Notes: a model not told the origin generated them from the letters alone. DNA of 54,905 nucleotides from Anaerococcus sp. (GCA_022780515.1 JALEUV010000029.1:1-54905), one strand, 5' to 3'; positions 16,860-25,651 are shown, counted from the stretch's first letter. A program made the numbers and translations.

Positions 16860-19007
16860 CTATGCGTATGTTTTTTCTAGTGTTAGATTTCTTTTGTCTA
16901 CCTCTGGTTTTCTTATTAGCATTATTATAAAGAAGGCTAGGGCTACGAAGCCTATGATTACTCCTAGGTCGAAGTTAGCGAAGATGAAGAATCTTCCTAG
17001 TTGGTAAACTATTAGGGATACTAGGTAGGCAAAGCCCATTTGGTAGGCTACTGTGATTAGGGTCCATTTTCTAGATCCCATCTCTGTTCTGATTGCTCCT
17101 ACTGCTGCAAAGCATGGCATACATAGCATATTGAAGAGTAGGAAGGAGTAAGCAGCTAGTTGGCTAGGTAAGAGTCCTCCCATAGCCGTAAGTAGGCTAG
17201 TAGTTGTTTCTGTTACTTCTGATCCAACTCCTAGGACTACTCCCATGGTTGCTACTACGTTCTCCTTGGCAACAAAGCCTGTGATTGTGGCAACTCCTGC
17301 TTCCCACTTGTTAAAGCCTAGTGGGGCAAAGATTGGAGCTATGAATGATCCTATTTGACCTAGGATTGATCCTTGGCTTTCTCCTTCTACTAGTTGGAGG
17401 TTAAAGCTAAAGTTAGATAGGATGTAGATTACTACTGTTGAGAGGAGGATTATTGTACCTGCTCTCTTGATGTAGGCCTTGGTCTTAAAGAGTACATCCC
17501 TTAGGACTTGCTTAGGTCTAGGCATGTGGTATTCTGGTAGCTCCATGATAAATGGTGCTGGGTCTTCTTTAAGTTCCTTAAATTTCTTTAGGATTATGCC
17601 TGAAGTTATAATGGCTAGTATTCCTATGATATAAAAGGAGAAGGACATTATAGTTCTATGCTCTGGGAAGAAGGCTCCAGCTATTAGGGCTATAACAGGA
17701 AGTTTGGCTGAGCAAGGCATGAAGGATGCTGTCATTATAGTAATCTTCTTATCTCTTTCTGATTCTATAGTTCTAGAAGCTTGGATGCCTGGTACTGCAC
17801 AACCTGTAGCTATCATGGCTGGGATGAAGGATTTTCCTGATAGTCCAAATTTTCTAAATAGCCTATCCATAACGAAGGCAACTCTTGACATATAGCCTAT
17901 ATCTTCAAGGATTGAAAGTAAGGCAAAGAGTACCATCATTTGTGGAATAAAGCCAAGAACTGCTCCAACACCTGCGAGGATTCCATCTGTTATAAGTCCT
18001 GCTACAAGAGGATTTACATTGATAGTCTCTAGGAAGGATGCTGCCCCTGGGATTATTCTCTCTTCAAAGAGTCCGTTGGCAAAGTCTGTAGCTAGGGTTC
18101 CTGGTGAGTTTGAATAAACTGATAGGAAATATACCAAGAACATTACTAGGGCAAAGATAGGTAGGCCCCAGATCTTTGATGTAACGACCTTGTCTATCTT
18201 GTCAGTTAGGGATTGCTTTGGTGCTGCCTTGGTTAGGACTGAGCTTGTAATTTCTTCTATGGCATCATACCTAGCTGAGCTTATGATTGATTGGCAATCA
18301 TCATCAAAGTATTCTTCGCTTTCTTTTCTAATTTTTACAATGTTTTTTGAGTCTTCTTGGCTAAGACTATTGCCAGCAAATTTATCTATTAGGTCATTGT
18401 CTTCTTCAAAGGCCTTTATGGCAAAAAATCTTGTAAGTCTAGGGCTAACCTTGCCATCAAAGCTTGCTTCGATTTCTCTGATATTTTCTTCGAGCTTATT
18501 ATCAAAGTTAAAGGCTTGGCCGACTTTTGGATTTCCCTTGAGGATCTCTCCTTTTAGTTTGTCTACTCCCTTGCCCTTGCTAGCTACTATCTCAATAATA
18601 GGGAGGTTTAGGGCCTTGCTAAGGGCTTTCACATCGATCTTATCTCCCCTAGCTTCAACTATGTCTGTCATATTGAGGGCTATTACCATAGGGATGTTTA
18701 GTTCAAGTAATTGACTTGTTAGGTATAGGTTCCTCATCAAGTTTGATGCATCTACTAGGTTAATAATTAGGTCTGGCCTATCTTCCAGTAAATAATTTCT
18801 TGCAATAATTTCTTCGCTTGTATATGGTGATAGGGAATAAATTCCTGGTAGGTCCTCGATTATTACTTCCTTGTGGCCCTTAAGTATTCCTTCTTTTTTG
18901 TCTACTGTAACTCCTGGCCAGTTACCTACTCTTTGGTTTGCTCCAGTTAGGGCATTAAAGAGGGTAGTCTTGCCGGAGTTTGGGTTTCCTGCTAGTGCAA
19001 CTCTCAT
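16860..19007 (-). CDS. feoB: Ferrous iron transporter FeoB
   Basis: This 715-residue Fe(II) permease has an N-terminal G-protein domain: G1 GNPNSGKT (residues 7-14), G2 and G3 regions (NWPGVTVDKKEG, DLPGIYSLSPYTSEE) and G4 NMTD. A helical GDI-like spacer follows, then a polytopic membrane part with the two inverted gate repeats (GFIPQMMVLFALLSILEDIGYMSR; SFIPAMIATGCAVPGIQASR; later FVAKENVVATMGVVLG and NMLCMPCFAAVGAIRTE). Its start overlaps the end of feoA by four bases. Two feoA genes precede it, and a strong terminator follows. Confidence 0.97.
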   Translation of the reverse strand: MRVALAGNPNSGKTTLFNALTGANQRVGNWPGVTVDKKEGILKGHKEVIIEDLPGIYSLSPYTSEEIIARNYLLEDRPDLIINLVDASNLMRNLYLTSQLLELNIPMVIALNMTDIVEARGDKIDVKALSKALNLPIIEIVASKGKGVDKLKGEILKGNPKVGQAFNFDNKLEENIREIEASFDGKVSPRLTRFFAIKAFEEDNDLIDKFAGNSLSQEDSKNIVKIRKESEEYFDDDCQSIISSARYDAIEEITSSVLTKAAPKQSLTDKIDKVVTSKIWGLPIFALVMFLVYFLSVYSNSPGTLATDFANGLFEERIIPGAASFLETINVNPLVAGLITDGILAGVGAVLGFIPQMMVLFALLSILEDIGYMSRVAFVMDRLFRKFGLSGKSFIPAMIATGCAVPGIQASRTIESERDKKITIMTASFMPCSAKLPVIALIAGAFFPEHRTIMSFSFYIIGILAIITSGIILKKFKELKEDPAPFIMELPEYHMPRPKQVLRDVLFKTKAYIKRAGTIILLSTVVIYILSNFSFNLQLVEGESQGSILGQIGSFIAPIFAPLGFNKWEAGVATITGFVAKENVVATMGVVLGVGSEVTETTTSLLTAMGGLLPSQLAAYSFLLFNMLCMPCFAAVGAIRTEMGSRKWTLITVAYQMGFAYLVSLIVYQLGRFFIFANFDLGVIIGFVALAFFIIMLIRKPEVDKRNLTLEKTYA

Positions 19008-19231
19008 AATTCTTCTACTCCTATGTGTTTGGCATCATCTTTTCTTATAGATAGGTCATAGCCTCTGACCCTAAGTTCTATAGGATCTCCTAGGGGTGCT
19101 AGCTTGAGCACGTTAACTTCTGTGTTTTTGGTAAGACCCATATCCATGAGCCTTCTCTTGGTAGGCATATCTCCTGTTACCTTAACTATCTTTACAGATG
19201 AGCCTACAGGTATTTCATTGAGTGTCCTCAT
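19004..19231 (-). CDS. feoA: FeoA domain protein, second copy
   Basis: This 75-residue SH3-like protein probably stimulates FeoB. The FeoA pattern is clear: SVKIVKVTGDMPTKRRLMDMGLTKNTEVNVLKLAPLGDPIELRVRGYDLSIRKDDAKHI. It overlaps the other feoA and feoB by four bases at each end, giving fully coupled translation. Confidence 0.93.
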   Translation of the reverse strand: MRTLNEIPVGSSVKIVKVTGDMPTKRRLMDMGLTKNTEVNVLKLAPLGDPIELRVRGYDLSIRKDDAKHIGVEEL

Positions 19232-19449
19232 CTTAACTCCTTTACATAAATTCTTCTGGCAAGGTCAAAGCTTATCGCTATCCTGCTAGCATCTTTGAGG
19301 AGGATGAAGTTATCTCCGTCCTTCTTGTAGATCTTAAACCTTTGGCCCTTGGTAAAGCCAAGGCTTGCAAGATGCTTTCTAATATCGTCCTTGCCTTTGA
19401 TATCTTCTATCTCTAGTTCGCTTCCTTCATCAAAAAATGTTAGTAACAT
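19228..19449 (-). CDS. feoA: FeoA domain protein, first copy
   Basis: This 73-residue protein is the first gene of the operon. It has the FeoA fold pattern (IRKHLASLGFTKGQRFKIYKKDGDNFILLKDASRIAISFDLARRIYV) but diverges from the second copy and lacks the PLGDPIELRVRGYDL core, so the two may have different jobs. Its ATG follows GGAG by five bases. The palindrome at 19461 lies in its leader. Confidence 0.88.
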   Translation of the reverse strand: MLLTFFDEGSELEIEDIKGKDDIRKHLASLGFTKGQRFKIYKKDGDNFILLKDASRIAISFDLARRIYVKELR

Positions 19450-19460
19450 ATTAACTCCAT

Positions 19461-19476
19461 ATAAATGCGCATTTAT
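19461..19476. promoter_or_regulatory. Perfect 16-base palindrome at the feo promoter
   Basis: ATAAATGCGCATTTAT reads the same on both strands. It lies directly downstream of a minus-strand -10 box TATACT (19488-19483), at the expected transcription start, and 11-27 bases upstream of the first feoA. An operator for a metal-responsive repressor is likely. The sequence does not match the Fur, DtxR or MntR consensus that I know. Confidence 0.6.
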
Positions 19477-19543
19477 TTTTTAAGTATATTTAAATATAAC
19501 TAAAAATATCTTTCTATAAGATAATAATATCACATATTAAAAT

Positions 19544-19566
19544 AATAATCAATATCATTATCAATA
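19544..19566. promoter_or_regulatory. Possible Fur-like box
   Basis: On the minus strand TGATAATGATATTGATTATT resembles the repeated GATAAT units of Fur boxes. It sits between feoA and the divergent aldolase gene. The match is imperfect and the region is AT-rich. Confidence 0.4.
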
Positions 19567-19667
19567 AATTTATGAAATTTTTTGGCGAGGTCCACAATTC
19601 TAGGTCTTTAGACAAAAAAATTTTTATTTATCAGGAAGTATAATATAATATTTTGTAGAGGTGAAGT

Positions 19668-20681
19668 ATGTATTTTTTTGTAAATGATTATAATTCAATT
19701 TGTTATGAAGAAATTTTAGATGCCCTAAGGGAGAGTCTAAATGAAAAAAATATAGGCTATGGCTTTGATGAGCATAGCGAAAAGGCCAGGGCCTTGATAA
19801 AGAAGGCTTTAGGAAATAAAGAGGTCCTTATAAGGTTTGTGCCAGGTGGGACTTCTGCCAATATCCTAGGCCTTACTTGTGGAATGCGCCAACAGGATTC
19901 AATCCTCGCCCTAGAGTCTGGCCATATCAAAGGCCATGAGGCAGGATCAATCGAGGCAACAGGACTTAAGGTTGAGCTTATTTCTTCTCCTAATGGCAAG
20001 CTTAGCAGGAAATTACTAGAAGAAAAAATCGCCGACTTTGACAGCGAATATGTGACCCACCCTAAGAAGGTCTATATATCAAATACCACAGAGCTTGGGG
20101 AAGTCTATAAGAAAGAAGAGCTAAGGGAAATCTATGACTTCTGCAAGGCCCACGATATGTATTTATTTATAGACGGGGCAAGGATAGCGGCAGCCCTTGC
20201 TAGTGATAAGTGCGACTATGACCTAGCAGAGCTTCCTTCCCTATGTGATATTTTCTACCTGGGTGGAACCAAGGCAGGCTTTCTCTTTGGCGAGGCCCTA
20301 GTTATAGTAAATAATGAGCTAAAGAAGGACTTCCTCAACCTAGAGAAGCAAAAGGGAGCCATGCTCGCCAAGGGCTTTGTATCTGGCATTATGTGGGAGA
20401 GGGTATTTTCCGAAGAGGACTTCTACCTAAGAGGAGCTAGGAAGGCCTTTGCTAGGGCAAAGAAACTTAGCCAGGGACTAGTATCTAAGGGCTATGACCT
20501 CGCCTATCCCTTCGAGTCTAACCAGGTCTTTGTCCTCCTAGACGAAAAAGACCTTAGCCATTGGCAAGAGCTCGCTCATTTTGAAGTAACTGGTTCTAGG
20601 GATGATAAGAAAATTGCAAGGCTTGTTACGACCTTTAGGACAAGTGAAGAAGATGTAGATGGATTTTTGAGGGAAATCTAG
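19668..20681 (+). CDS. Threonine aldolase / beta-eliminating lyase family, PLP-dependent
   Basis: This 337-residue fold-type I PLP enzyme resembles low-specificity L-threonine aldolases, which split threonine to glycine and acetaldehyde. Visible are the phosphate-binding GGTSAN, the stacking histidine region (SGHIKGHEAGSIEATG), the PLP aspartate (LFIDGARIAAAL) and the Schiff-base lysine in YLGGTKAGFLFGEALV. The GGTKxG lysine context belongs to a broad subgroup of this family, so substrate specificity is open. GAGGTG precedes its ATG, and the next gene starts directly at its stop, suggesting an operon with the MORN-like and acyltransferase genes. Confidence 0.88.
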   Translation: MYFFVNDYNSICYEEILDALRESLNEKNIGYGFDEHSEKARALIKKALGNKEVLIRFVPGGTSANILGLTCGMRQQDSILALESGHIKGHEAGSIEATGLKVELISSPNGKLSRKLLEEKIADFDSEYVTHPKKVYISNTTELGEVYKKEELREIYDFCKAHDMYLFIDGARIAAALASDKCDYDLAELPSLCDIFYLGGTKAGFLFGEALVIVNNELKKDFLNLEKQKGAMLAKGFVSGIMWERVFSEEDFYLRGARKAFARAKKLSQGLVSKGYDLAYPFESNQVFVLLDEKDLSHWQELAHFEVTGSRDDKKIARLVTTFRTSEEDVDGFLREI

Positions 20682-21047
20682 ATGGACTATGATAAATTTT
20701 TAAAAAATCTTGCCAAGGCCTACTTGGTCATGATAGTCTTCGCTATAATTTTTCTTCTTAGGGGAAGGCCATCTAGAGTCAAGGACTATAAGCTTAGTGA
20801 AGATATAACTTATAGCGGCGAGATGGATGGGAAGAAGTTTTATGGCCAGGGGGCTCTTTTGACTAAGGATGGCCTCTATAAGGGGAATTTTAAAGATGGT
20901 CTTATGGAAGGCGATGGGGTCTATATAGGCGATGACTATTATTATATAAGAAAGGGCAAGGATACCTATATCAAATATAATGACGGTAGGATTTTCCGTA
21001 AGGATAAGGATAAGTGGGAGCAAGTAGATGAAAAAAGAGAAGATTAA
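20682..21047 (+). CDS. Small membrane-anchored MORN-like protein
   Basis: This is 121 residues. Residues about 9-27 form one membrane helix (LAKAYLVMIVFAIIFLL), followed by an extracellular or periplasm-side part with two MORN-like repeats: YSGEMDGKKFYGQGALLTKDG and LYKGNFKDGLMEGDGVYI. The tail is rich in Lys, Asp and Tyr. It starts right after the aldolase stop and overlaps the acyltransferase gene by 20 bases, so it is cotranslated with that enzyme. MORN repeats often bind lipids or mediate contacts. A role beside the acyltransferase at the membrane is inferred from the overlap. Confidence 0.75.
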   Translation: MDYDKFLKNLAKAYLVMIVFAIIFLLRGRPSRVKDYKLSEDITYSGEMDGKKFYGQGALLTKDGLYKGNFKDGLMEGDGVYIGDDYYYIRKGKDTYIKYNDGRIFRKDKDKWEQVDEKRED

Positions 21048-22809
21048 TGGACTAGACCTAATCCGTCTATATGGGATAGGTTTAATTTTACTTTATCATA
21101 TTTTTAGGGGCTTTCTCCCTGGTGGCTTTATTGGGGTAAATATAATGTTTGTCCTATCGGGCTTTTTGGTAACCTTCCACTTGTTGGGGGAGATTTATGA
21201 GAAAGGCTCGATAGATCTATCTTCCTACTACAAGAAGAGGTTTCTAAGGATCTTCCCTGGACTTTTCTTTATGATCCTTACGGTATCTATCCTAGCGATT
21301 TTTATAAATAAGGACTACACAGTAGATTTCTTTGACCAGTTTTTGGCAAGTTTTTCTTTTACTACCAACTACTATGAGATCCTAAGTGGTGGATCCTATG
21401 AGGCCCAATTTGTAGACCACCTCTTTGTCCATACTTGGTTCTTGGCTATAGAGGTCCATTTTTATATAATCTGGCCCTTACTTATAAGTTTTCTATATAG
21501 GCTTATGAGTAAGGCAAAGAATAGAATAAAGACCTTTTCTAAGTATTTCTTGCTAATAAATTTGGCCCTCTTCGGTCTAACTAGTCTTTTGACAATAAGA
21601 ATAACCCTAGTAGGAGGTCACAGGTCCTTTGTCTACTTCTCGGACTTTACTAGGTTCTCCTCATTTTTTATGGGAGCCATGCTAGCTTGCTTTGTGAGGA
21701 GGTTCTCCTTTAGGCAAATCCACTACAAGAAATTTACCTATGGACTAGGAATAATAATCTTCCTTATGGCCCTCATTCTTTCTTATGACAAGGACCTAAC
21801 ATATATCTTGGCCTTCCCTTTAGTTGATATAATGGCTGGCCTTGGTATCCTTACGGCTTATTCCAACAGGGCAAGGGATGAGAATCCTTTGATAAGTAAG
21901 GCAGCACGATTTACTTATCCAATCTACCTCATCCACTGGCCTATCTATGTGATAGCCTCATCTTTCTTGAAGACTTTGCCTGCCATACTTCTAACAATCC
22001 TTGCAAGCAGCCTGTGGGTTATAGTGGACTATTATATCTATGAGCCTATTTTTCTAGGTAAGGAGCTTATGATACCTGGCACAGGTAGGGCTTTTGACCC
22101 CAAGGCTCCTACTAGGATAAGGACAGTCATAGGATCCTTTCTTCTGGCCTTTGGGGTGGCTGGAGGAGTATCCTATGCTAGTGATGATATGGTCTCTTTG
22201 GAAAAAGATATTTGGCTTAAGTCTATAGAGCAAGATCTAAGGACTATAGCTAGGGATAAGAAGTCTCTGGATGACTTTGTAGCAAGGTCAGAAGAAGAGA
22301 TAGCAGCAGCCACTACTATTACTGGTATTGGAGATTCGACCCTCCTTGGCCCTAGCCAATATTTGGAAGAAAATATCAGCAACTTGTATATAGATGCAAA
22401 AAAATCTCGCCCTATAGATGAAGGGGCTGAGCTAATTAGGTCTATGGAAAATGAGGGTAGCCTAGGCGATATAGTCCTCCTTGCCCTCGGGACCAATGCA
22501 GAAGGCGATCCAGATACTTCTCTTAGAAATATAGTGGAGGCCCTGCCTGATGGTAAGAGGCTAATCCTAGTTACCTGCTATGATGGAAGGTATGATAGTC
22601 CCCATCCTGTAAGTGTCGCTATGGAAAAGATTGCCAAAGAATATGACTTCATTAGCCTAATGGATTGGGAGAAGGAAGCCCTCGCCCATCCAGAATACTA
22701 TGAGGGAAGCGACCAGGTTCACTTCTATGGCAATATGGATGCCTATGAGGCCTACAAAAATATGTTGGATGATGCAATAAAGGAAGCTTTACAAAAAAAT
22801 AGCAAATAA
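21028..22809 (+). CDS. OatA-like acyltransferase (acyltransferase-3 plus SGNH domain)
   Basis: This 593-residue protein has two parts, as in peptidoglycan O-acetyltransferase OatA. Residues 1 to about 370 form an acyltransferase-3 membrane domain with the conserved histidine in LLYHIFRG and the motif GFIGVNIMFVLSGFLVT. Residues about 430-590 form an extracellular SGNH esterase-like domain with the nucleophile serine in GIGDSTLLG, an asparagine block in LALGTNA, and the Asp-His pair in SDQVHFYG. OatA acetylates N-acetylmuramic acid and confers lysozyme resistance. Acceptor identity is inferred from architecture. A strong terminator follows. Confidence 0.88.
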   Translation: MKKEKINGLDLIRLYGIGLILLYHIFRGFLPGGFIGVNIMFVLSGFLVTFHLLGEIYEKGSIDLSSYYKKRFLRIFPGLFFMILTVSILAIFINKDYTVDFFDQFLASFSFTTNYYEILSGGSYEAQFVDHLFVHTWFLAIEVHFYIIWPLLISFLYRLMSKAKNRIKTFSKYFLLINLALFGLTSLLTIRITLVGGHRSFVYFSDFTRFSSFFMGAMLACFVRRFSFRQIHYKKFTYGLGIIIFLMALILSYDKDLTYILAFPLVDIMAGLGILTAYSNRARDENPLISKAARFTYPIYLIHWPIYVIASSFLKTLPAILLTILASSLWVIVDYYIYEPIFLGKELMIPGTGRAFDPKAPTRIRTVIGSFLLAFGVAGGVSYASDDMVSLEKDIWLKSIEQDLRTIARDKKSLDDFVARSEEEIAAATTITGIGDSTLLGPSQYLEENISNLYIDAKKSRPIDEGAELIRSMENEGSLGDIVLLALGTNAEGDPDTSLRNIVEALPDGKRLILVTCYDGRYDSPHPVSVAMEKIAKEYDFISLMDWEKEALAHPEYYEGSDQVHFYGNMDAYEAYKNMLDDAIKEALQKNSK

Positions 22810-22814
22810 AAAAT

Positions 22815-22865
22815 AGCTTCTTGGAGGAGTCTAGGATAATCTAGAAAACCTGCAAGAAGCTTTTT
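22815..22865. terminator. Bidirectional terminator
   Basis: AGCTTCTTG (22815-22823) pairs with CAAGAAGCT (22853-22861), and the stem continues after one mismatch (AGG/CCT). T-runs flank it in both directions, serving the converging acyltransferase and DJ-1 genes. Confidence 0.85.
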
Positions 22866-22867
22866 AA

Positions 22868-23452
22868 TTAAAATTTGAAAGAATAATAGTCTTCTACTCC
22901 AGACTGCATAATCTTAGGCTTTAGCTCTTCCTTGGCCTCATCGCCCTTGATAATTTCTACAAGTCTTAGGGCTAGGTAGTTAGTTAGGGCTGCTCCCCTA
23001 GATGTTGTAATATTGCCATCTGTTACGACAATCTCATCTTCTATATACTCTCCTACCCTATCCAATTCGTCTTTGACTGATGGATGGGAGGTTGCCCTCT
23101 TATCCTCTAAGACTCCAGCCCTATTTAGGACTATAGGGCCTGCACAGATAGCTGCAATTGTTTTTCTCTTCTCATCAAAGTCCTTGACTAAATCTATTAC
23201 CTTATCATTATCCCTAAGGGCTATGGCTCCGTTGGTCCCTCCTGGTATATAGACACCAAAATACTCATCAGGATTTATCTCATCAAATAAGAAATCTGCC
23301 TTGTAGGATAGGCCATGGGATGTAACAAGCTCTAGGCTATCTTCTGTAGAAACTAGGTCTACAGGAACATCTGATCTCTTCAAATAATCATAAACTGTCA
23401 AAATCTCTATAGTTTCATTTCCATTTGCTACTAGTATCAAAAATTTGTCCAT
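22868..23452 (-). CDS. DJ-1/PfpI family protein
   Basis: This 194-residue member of the class I glutamine amidotransferase-like superfamily has the nucleophile cysteine in TIAAICAGPIVLNRAGVL and an N-terminal glutamate region (LILVANGNETIEILTVYDYLKR). The length and pattern match the DJ-1/YajL/ThiJ group, linked to protein or glyoxal detoxification and oxidative stress. It is 10 bases downstream of rlmH on the same strand, so probably cotranscribed. Confidence 0.88.
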   Translation of the reverse strand: MDKFLILVANGNETIEILTVYDYLKRSDVPVDLVSTEDSLELVTSHGLSYKADFLFDEINPDEYFGVYIPGGTNGAIALRDNDKVIDLVKDFDEKRKTIAAICAGPIVLNRAGVLEDKRATSHPSVKDELDRVGEYIEDEIVVTDGNITTSRGAALTNYLALRLVEIIKGDEAKEELKPKIMQSGVEDYYSFKF

Positions 23453-23462
23453 ATAAACTCCT

Positions 23463-23945
23463 TTACTTATGGTAGGTACGGTTATTAATTATCATAAAGG
23501 CCCTATAAATCTGCTCGGTCAATATAACCCTCATGAGCTGGTGGGGGTAGGTCATCTTGCCAAAGGATAGGGACTTATCGCATCTCTTTAGGACATTTTC
23601 CCCAAGTCCGTTGGACCCACCTATTACAAAGACTAGGTCCCTACCAAAGCCATTTACCATCTCATCTTTTATAAGGTCTGCAAAGTCAAGCGAATCCATC
23701 TCCCTGCCCCCAATCTCTAGGATAATAACTAGGGCATCATCTTTTATTTTAGATAAGATCCTCTCTCCTTCTTTTTCCTTTACATCACAAAGCTCCTTAT
23801 CTGATAGGGCCTCGGGGGCCTTCTCATCATTAACTTCCACTATCTCAACCTTGCTAAATACAGTAAGCCTTTTGAGATACTCCCCTATAGCCTGCTTATA
23901 AAATTTTTCTTTAATCTTTCCTACACAAATAATCTTTATATTCAT
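23463..23945 (-). CDS. rlmH: 23S rRNA (pseudouridine1915-N3)-methyltransferase RlmH
   Basis: This 160-residue SPOUT methyltransferase modifies 23S rRNA helix 69. It begins MNIKIICVGKIKEKFYKQAIGEYLKRL. The knotted SAM-binding region is FVIGGSNGLGENVL, and the C-terminus is SFGKMTYPHQLMRVILTEQIYRAFMIINNRTYHK, which is diagnostic. Its ATG directly follows the stop of the upstream ATP-cone gene without a spacer base. Confidence 0.97.
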   Translation of the reverse strand: MNIKIICVGKIKEKFYKQAIGEYLKRLTVFSKVEIVEVNDEKAPEALSDKELCDVKEKEGERILSKIKDDALVIILEIGGREMDSLDFADLIKDEMVNGFGRDLVFVIGGSNGLGENVLKRCDKSLSFGKMTYPHQLMRVILTEQIYRAFMIINNRTYHK

Positions 23946-24341
23946 CTAGTCCTCTTCTATATAGGCTATGTAGTTTTCATAAACAAGCTTGTAGCCTTCA
24001 TCTAGAAGGGCCTCTCCTACAAATTTCTTTATTTCAGAGGTCCTATAAATTTTCCTATCAAGGCCATCAAGCTTCTTAGCAAGATCTACCATAATTATAT
24101 CTATATCTGAAGAGTTAAGTATTTGCTTGGATGTATGGGTGGCATTTCTAATAGACCTCTCTATCTTAGCTGGGTCATACTCCTCTATATTACCGCTCTT
24201 CTTGATAACATATTTTTTGTCATGATCAAGCAAGTCATCAAGGACTTCTATCTCCGTCTTCTTCAATAAATCCTTAAGGTCAGATAAGTCCAAATTATTT
24301 TCCTTCAAGTATCCAATTATCGTATCACTAAGTTTACTCAT
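23946..24341 (-). CDS. Stand-alone ATP-cone domain protein
   Basis: This is 131 residues. Residues about 42-130 match the ATP-cone, the allosteric nucleotide-binding module of ribonucleotide reductases and NrdR: KKYVIKKSGNIEEYDPAKIERSIRNATH, then RTSEIKKFVGEALLDEGYKLVYENYIAYI. The first 40 residues are a helical leader (DTIIGYLKENNLDLSDLKDLLKK). There is no zinc ribbon, so it is not NrdR, and no reductase gene is nearby. It abuts rlmH. It probably senses ATP/dATP for an unknown partner. Function is not established. Confidence 0.8.
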   Translation of the reverse strand: MSKLSDTIIGYLKENNLDLSDLKDLLKKTEIEVLDDLLDHDKKYVIKKSGNIEEYDPAKIERSIRNATHTSKQILNSSDIDIIMVDLAKKLDGLDRKIYRTSEIKKFVGEALLDEGYKLVYENYIAYIEED

Positions 24342-24451
24342 AAGCTCCCCCTAAAATAGTTATACCCAAATTTGATTGGGAATATTATAAAAATTTTAGA
24401 TAGATAATTATAATTTTAGGTTAATTGAGTAGCTTTTAATGATTTTTCTAG

Positions 24452-25090
24452 TTGTCGTATCAAAAATTTAATAATTTTTTTCATGATTGTAAGGAACTAG
24501 GCATAGAAATAGTCGCCAATGAGTCTTATGGGGAAAATGATACAGACTTCAAGGCCCAACTTACAACTATTGCTGGGGCTAAGCCTGATGTCCTATTGTT
24601 GCCAGAATATTACGAAAAATTATCACTTATAACCCCTAAGGCAAGAGAAGCCAATATAGAGGCTACCTTCCTAGGTGAAGATGGATGGGATGGGATATTA
24701 AAGACCATGGATGAGTCAAGCTATGATATTATTCAAGATGCTTACTTTGCAAATCATTTTAGTATAGAAGATACTGACCCTGAAGTTAAAGAATTCATAG
24801 ACACCTATAGGGAAAAATACGGCGAAGACCCTACAGCCTTTTCAGCCCTAGGTTATGATAGTGTTTATATAATCAAGGACGGATTTGAAGCTAGCAAGTC
24901 TGATTCAAATGAAGATAGGATAGCTGCTATCAAGGCTATAAACTTCGAGGGTATCACAGGAGACTTCTCCTTCGATGAAAATAACAACTCTCAAAAGTCA
25001 GCTGTAATGATGAAAATAGATGATGGCAAGTATACCTTTGATTCTGTGCAGGAAAAACAACCACCTTGCAAGCCATATCAGGACTCTTGA
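24452..25090 (+). pseudogene. livJ: livJ remnant, branched-chain amino acid binding protein
   Basis: The frame encodes the C-terminal 200 or so residues of a periplasmic-binding-protein-like LivJ (GIEIVANESYGENDTDFKAQLTTI, KPDVLLLPEYYEKLS, DPTAFSALGYDSVYIIKDG). The signal peptide, lipobox and first half are missing, and the upstream codon is a stop. The only available start is TTG without a ribosome site. At about 25046 the sequence jumps into the Walker A of livF, so the last 13 codons are livF DNA read out of frame. It is almost certainly not functional. Confidence 0.88.
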
Positions 25091-25644
25091 GAGCAAAAAG
25101 TGGAGATATATTATTTAAGGAAAAATATATCAAAAAAGAAAAAGCCTACCGTATAAGTAGGGCAGGCATAGGCCATGTTCCTGAAGGAAGGAGGATCTTT
25201 AGCGATTTAAACGTTGAGGATAATCTTATAGTTGCAACTATAGCGATCAAAAATAATGACACTAAAATAAATGAGGAAATAGAAAAAATATATGACCTCT
25301 TCCCTGTTCTAAAAGAAAGAAAATCCCAGAAAGCAGATACCCTATCAGGAGAAGAACAACAAATGCTAGCTATGGCAAGGGCCCTTCTTGCAGGAGCCAA
25401 GGTCTTGCTATTGGACGAGCCTTCCATGGGATTATCACCCTTATTTGTAGAAAAAATTTTTGATACCTTAAAAATCCTAAAAAAAGCTGGCGAGACAATA
25501 TTGCTAGTTGAACAAAATTTAAACCTTGCCCTAGATATTGCTGATAGGGCCTATGTTCTTGAAACAGGAAAAATTGTCAAAGAAGGACAGGCATCTGATT
25601 TGAAAAATGATTCAGCCATAAAATCTGCCTACCTAGGTATGTAG
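25048..25644 (+). pseudogene. livF: livF remnant, branched-chain amino acid ABC ATPase
   Basis: In frame from 25048 it reads A-G-K-T-T-T-L-Q-A-I-S-G-L-L: the end of a Walker A, then the rest of LivF: GIGHVPEGRRIFSDLNVEDNL, signature LSGEEQQMLAMARAL, Walker B VLLLDEPSMGLSP and the H-loop region LLVEQNLNLAL. About 37 N-terminal residues and the start codon are missing. The signature reads LSGEEQ rather than LSGGEQ. A first ATG at 25066 would give a protein lacking Walker A. With livH, livM and livG absent, no transporter can form. Confidence 0.9.
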
Positions 25645-25651
25645 GCAATCG

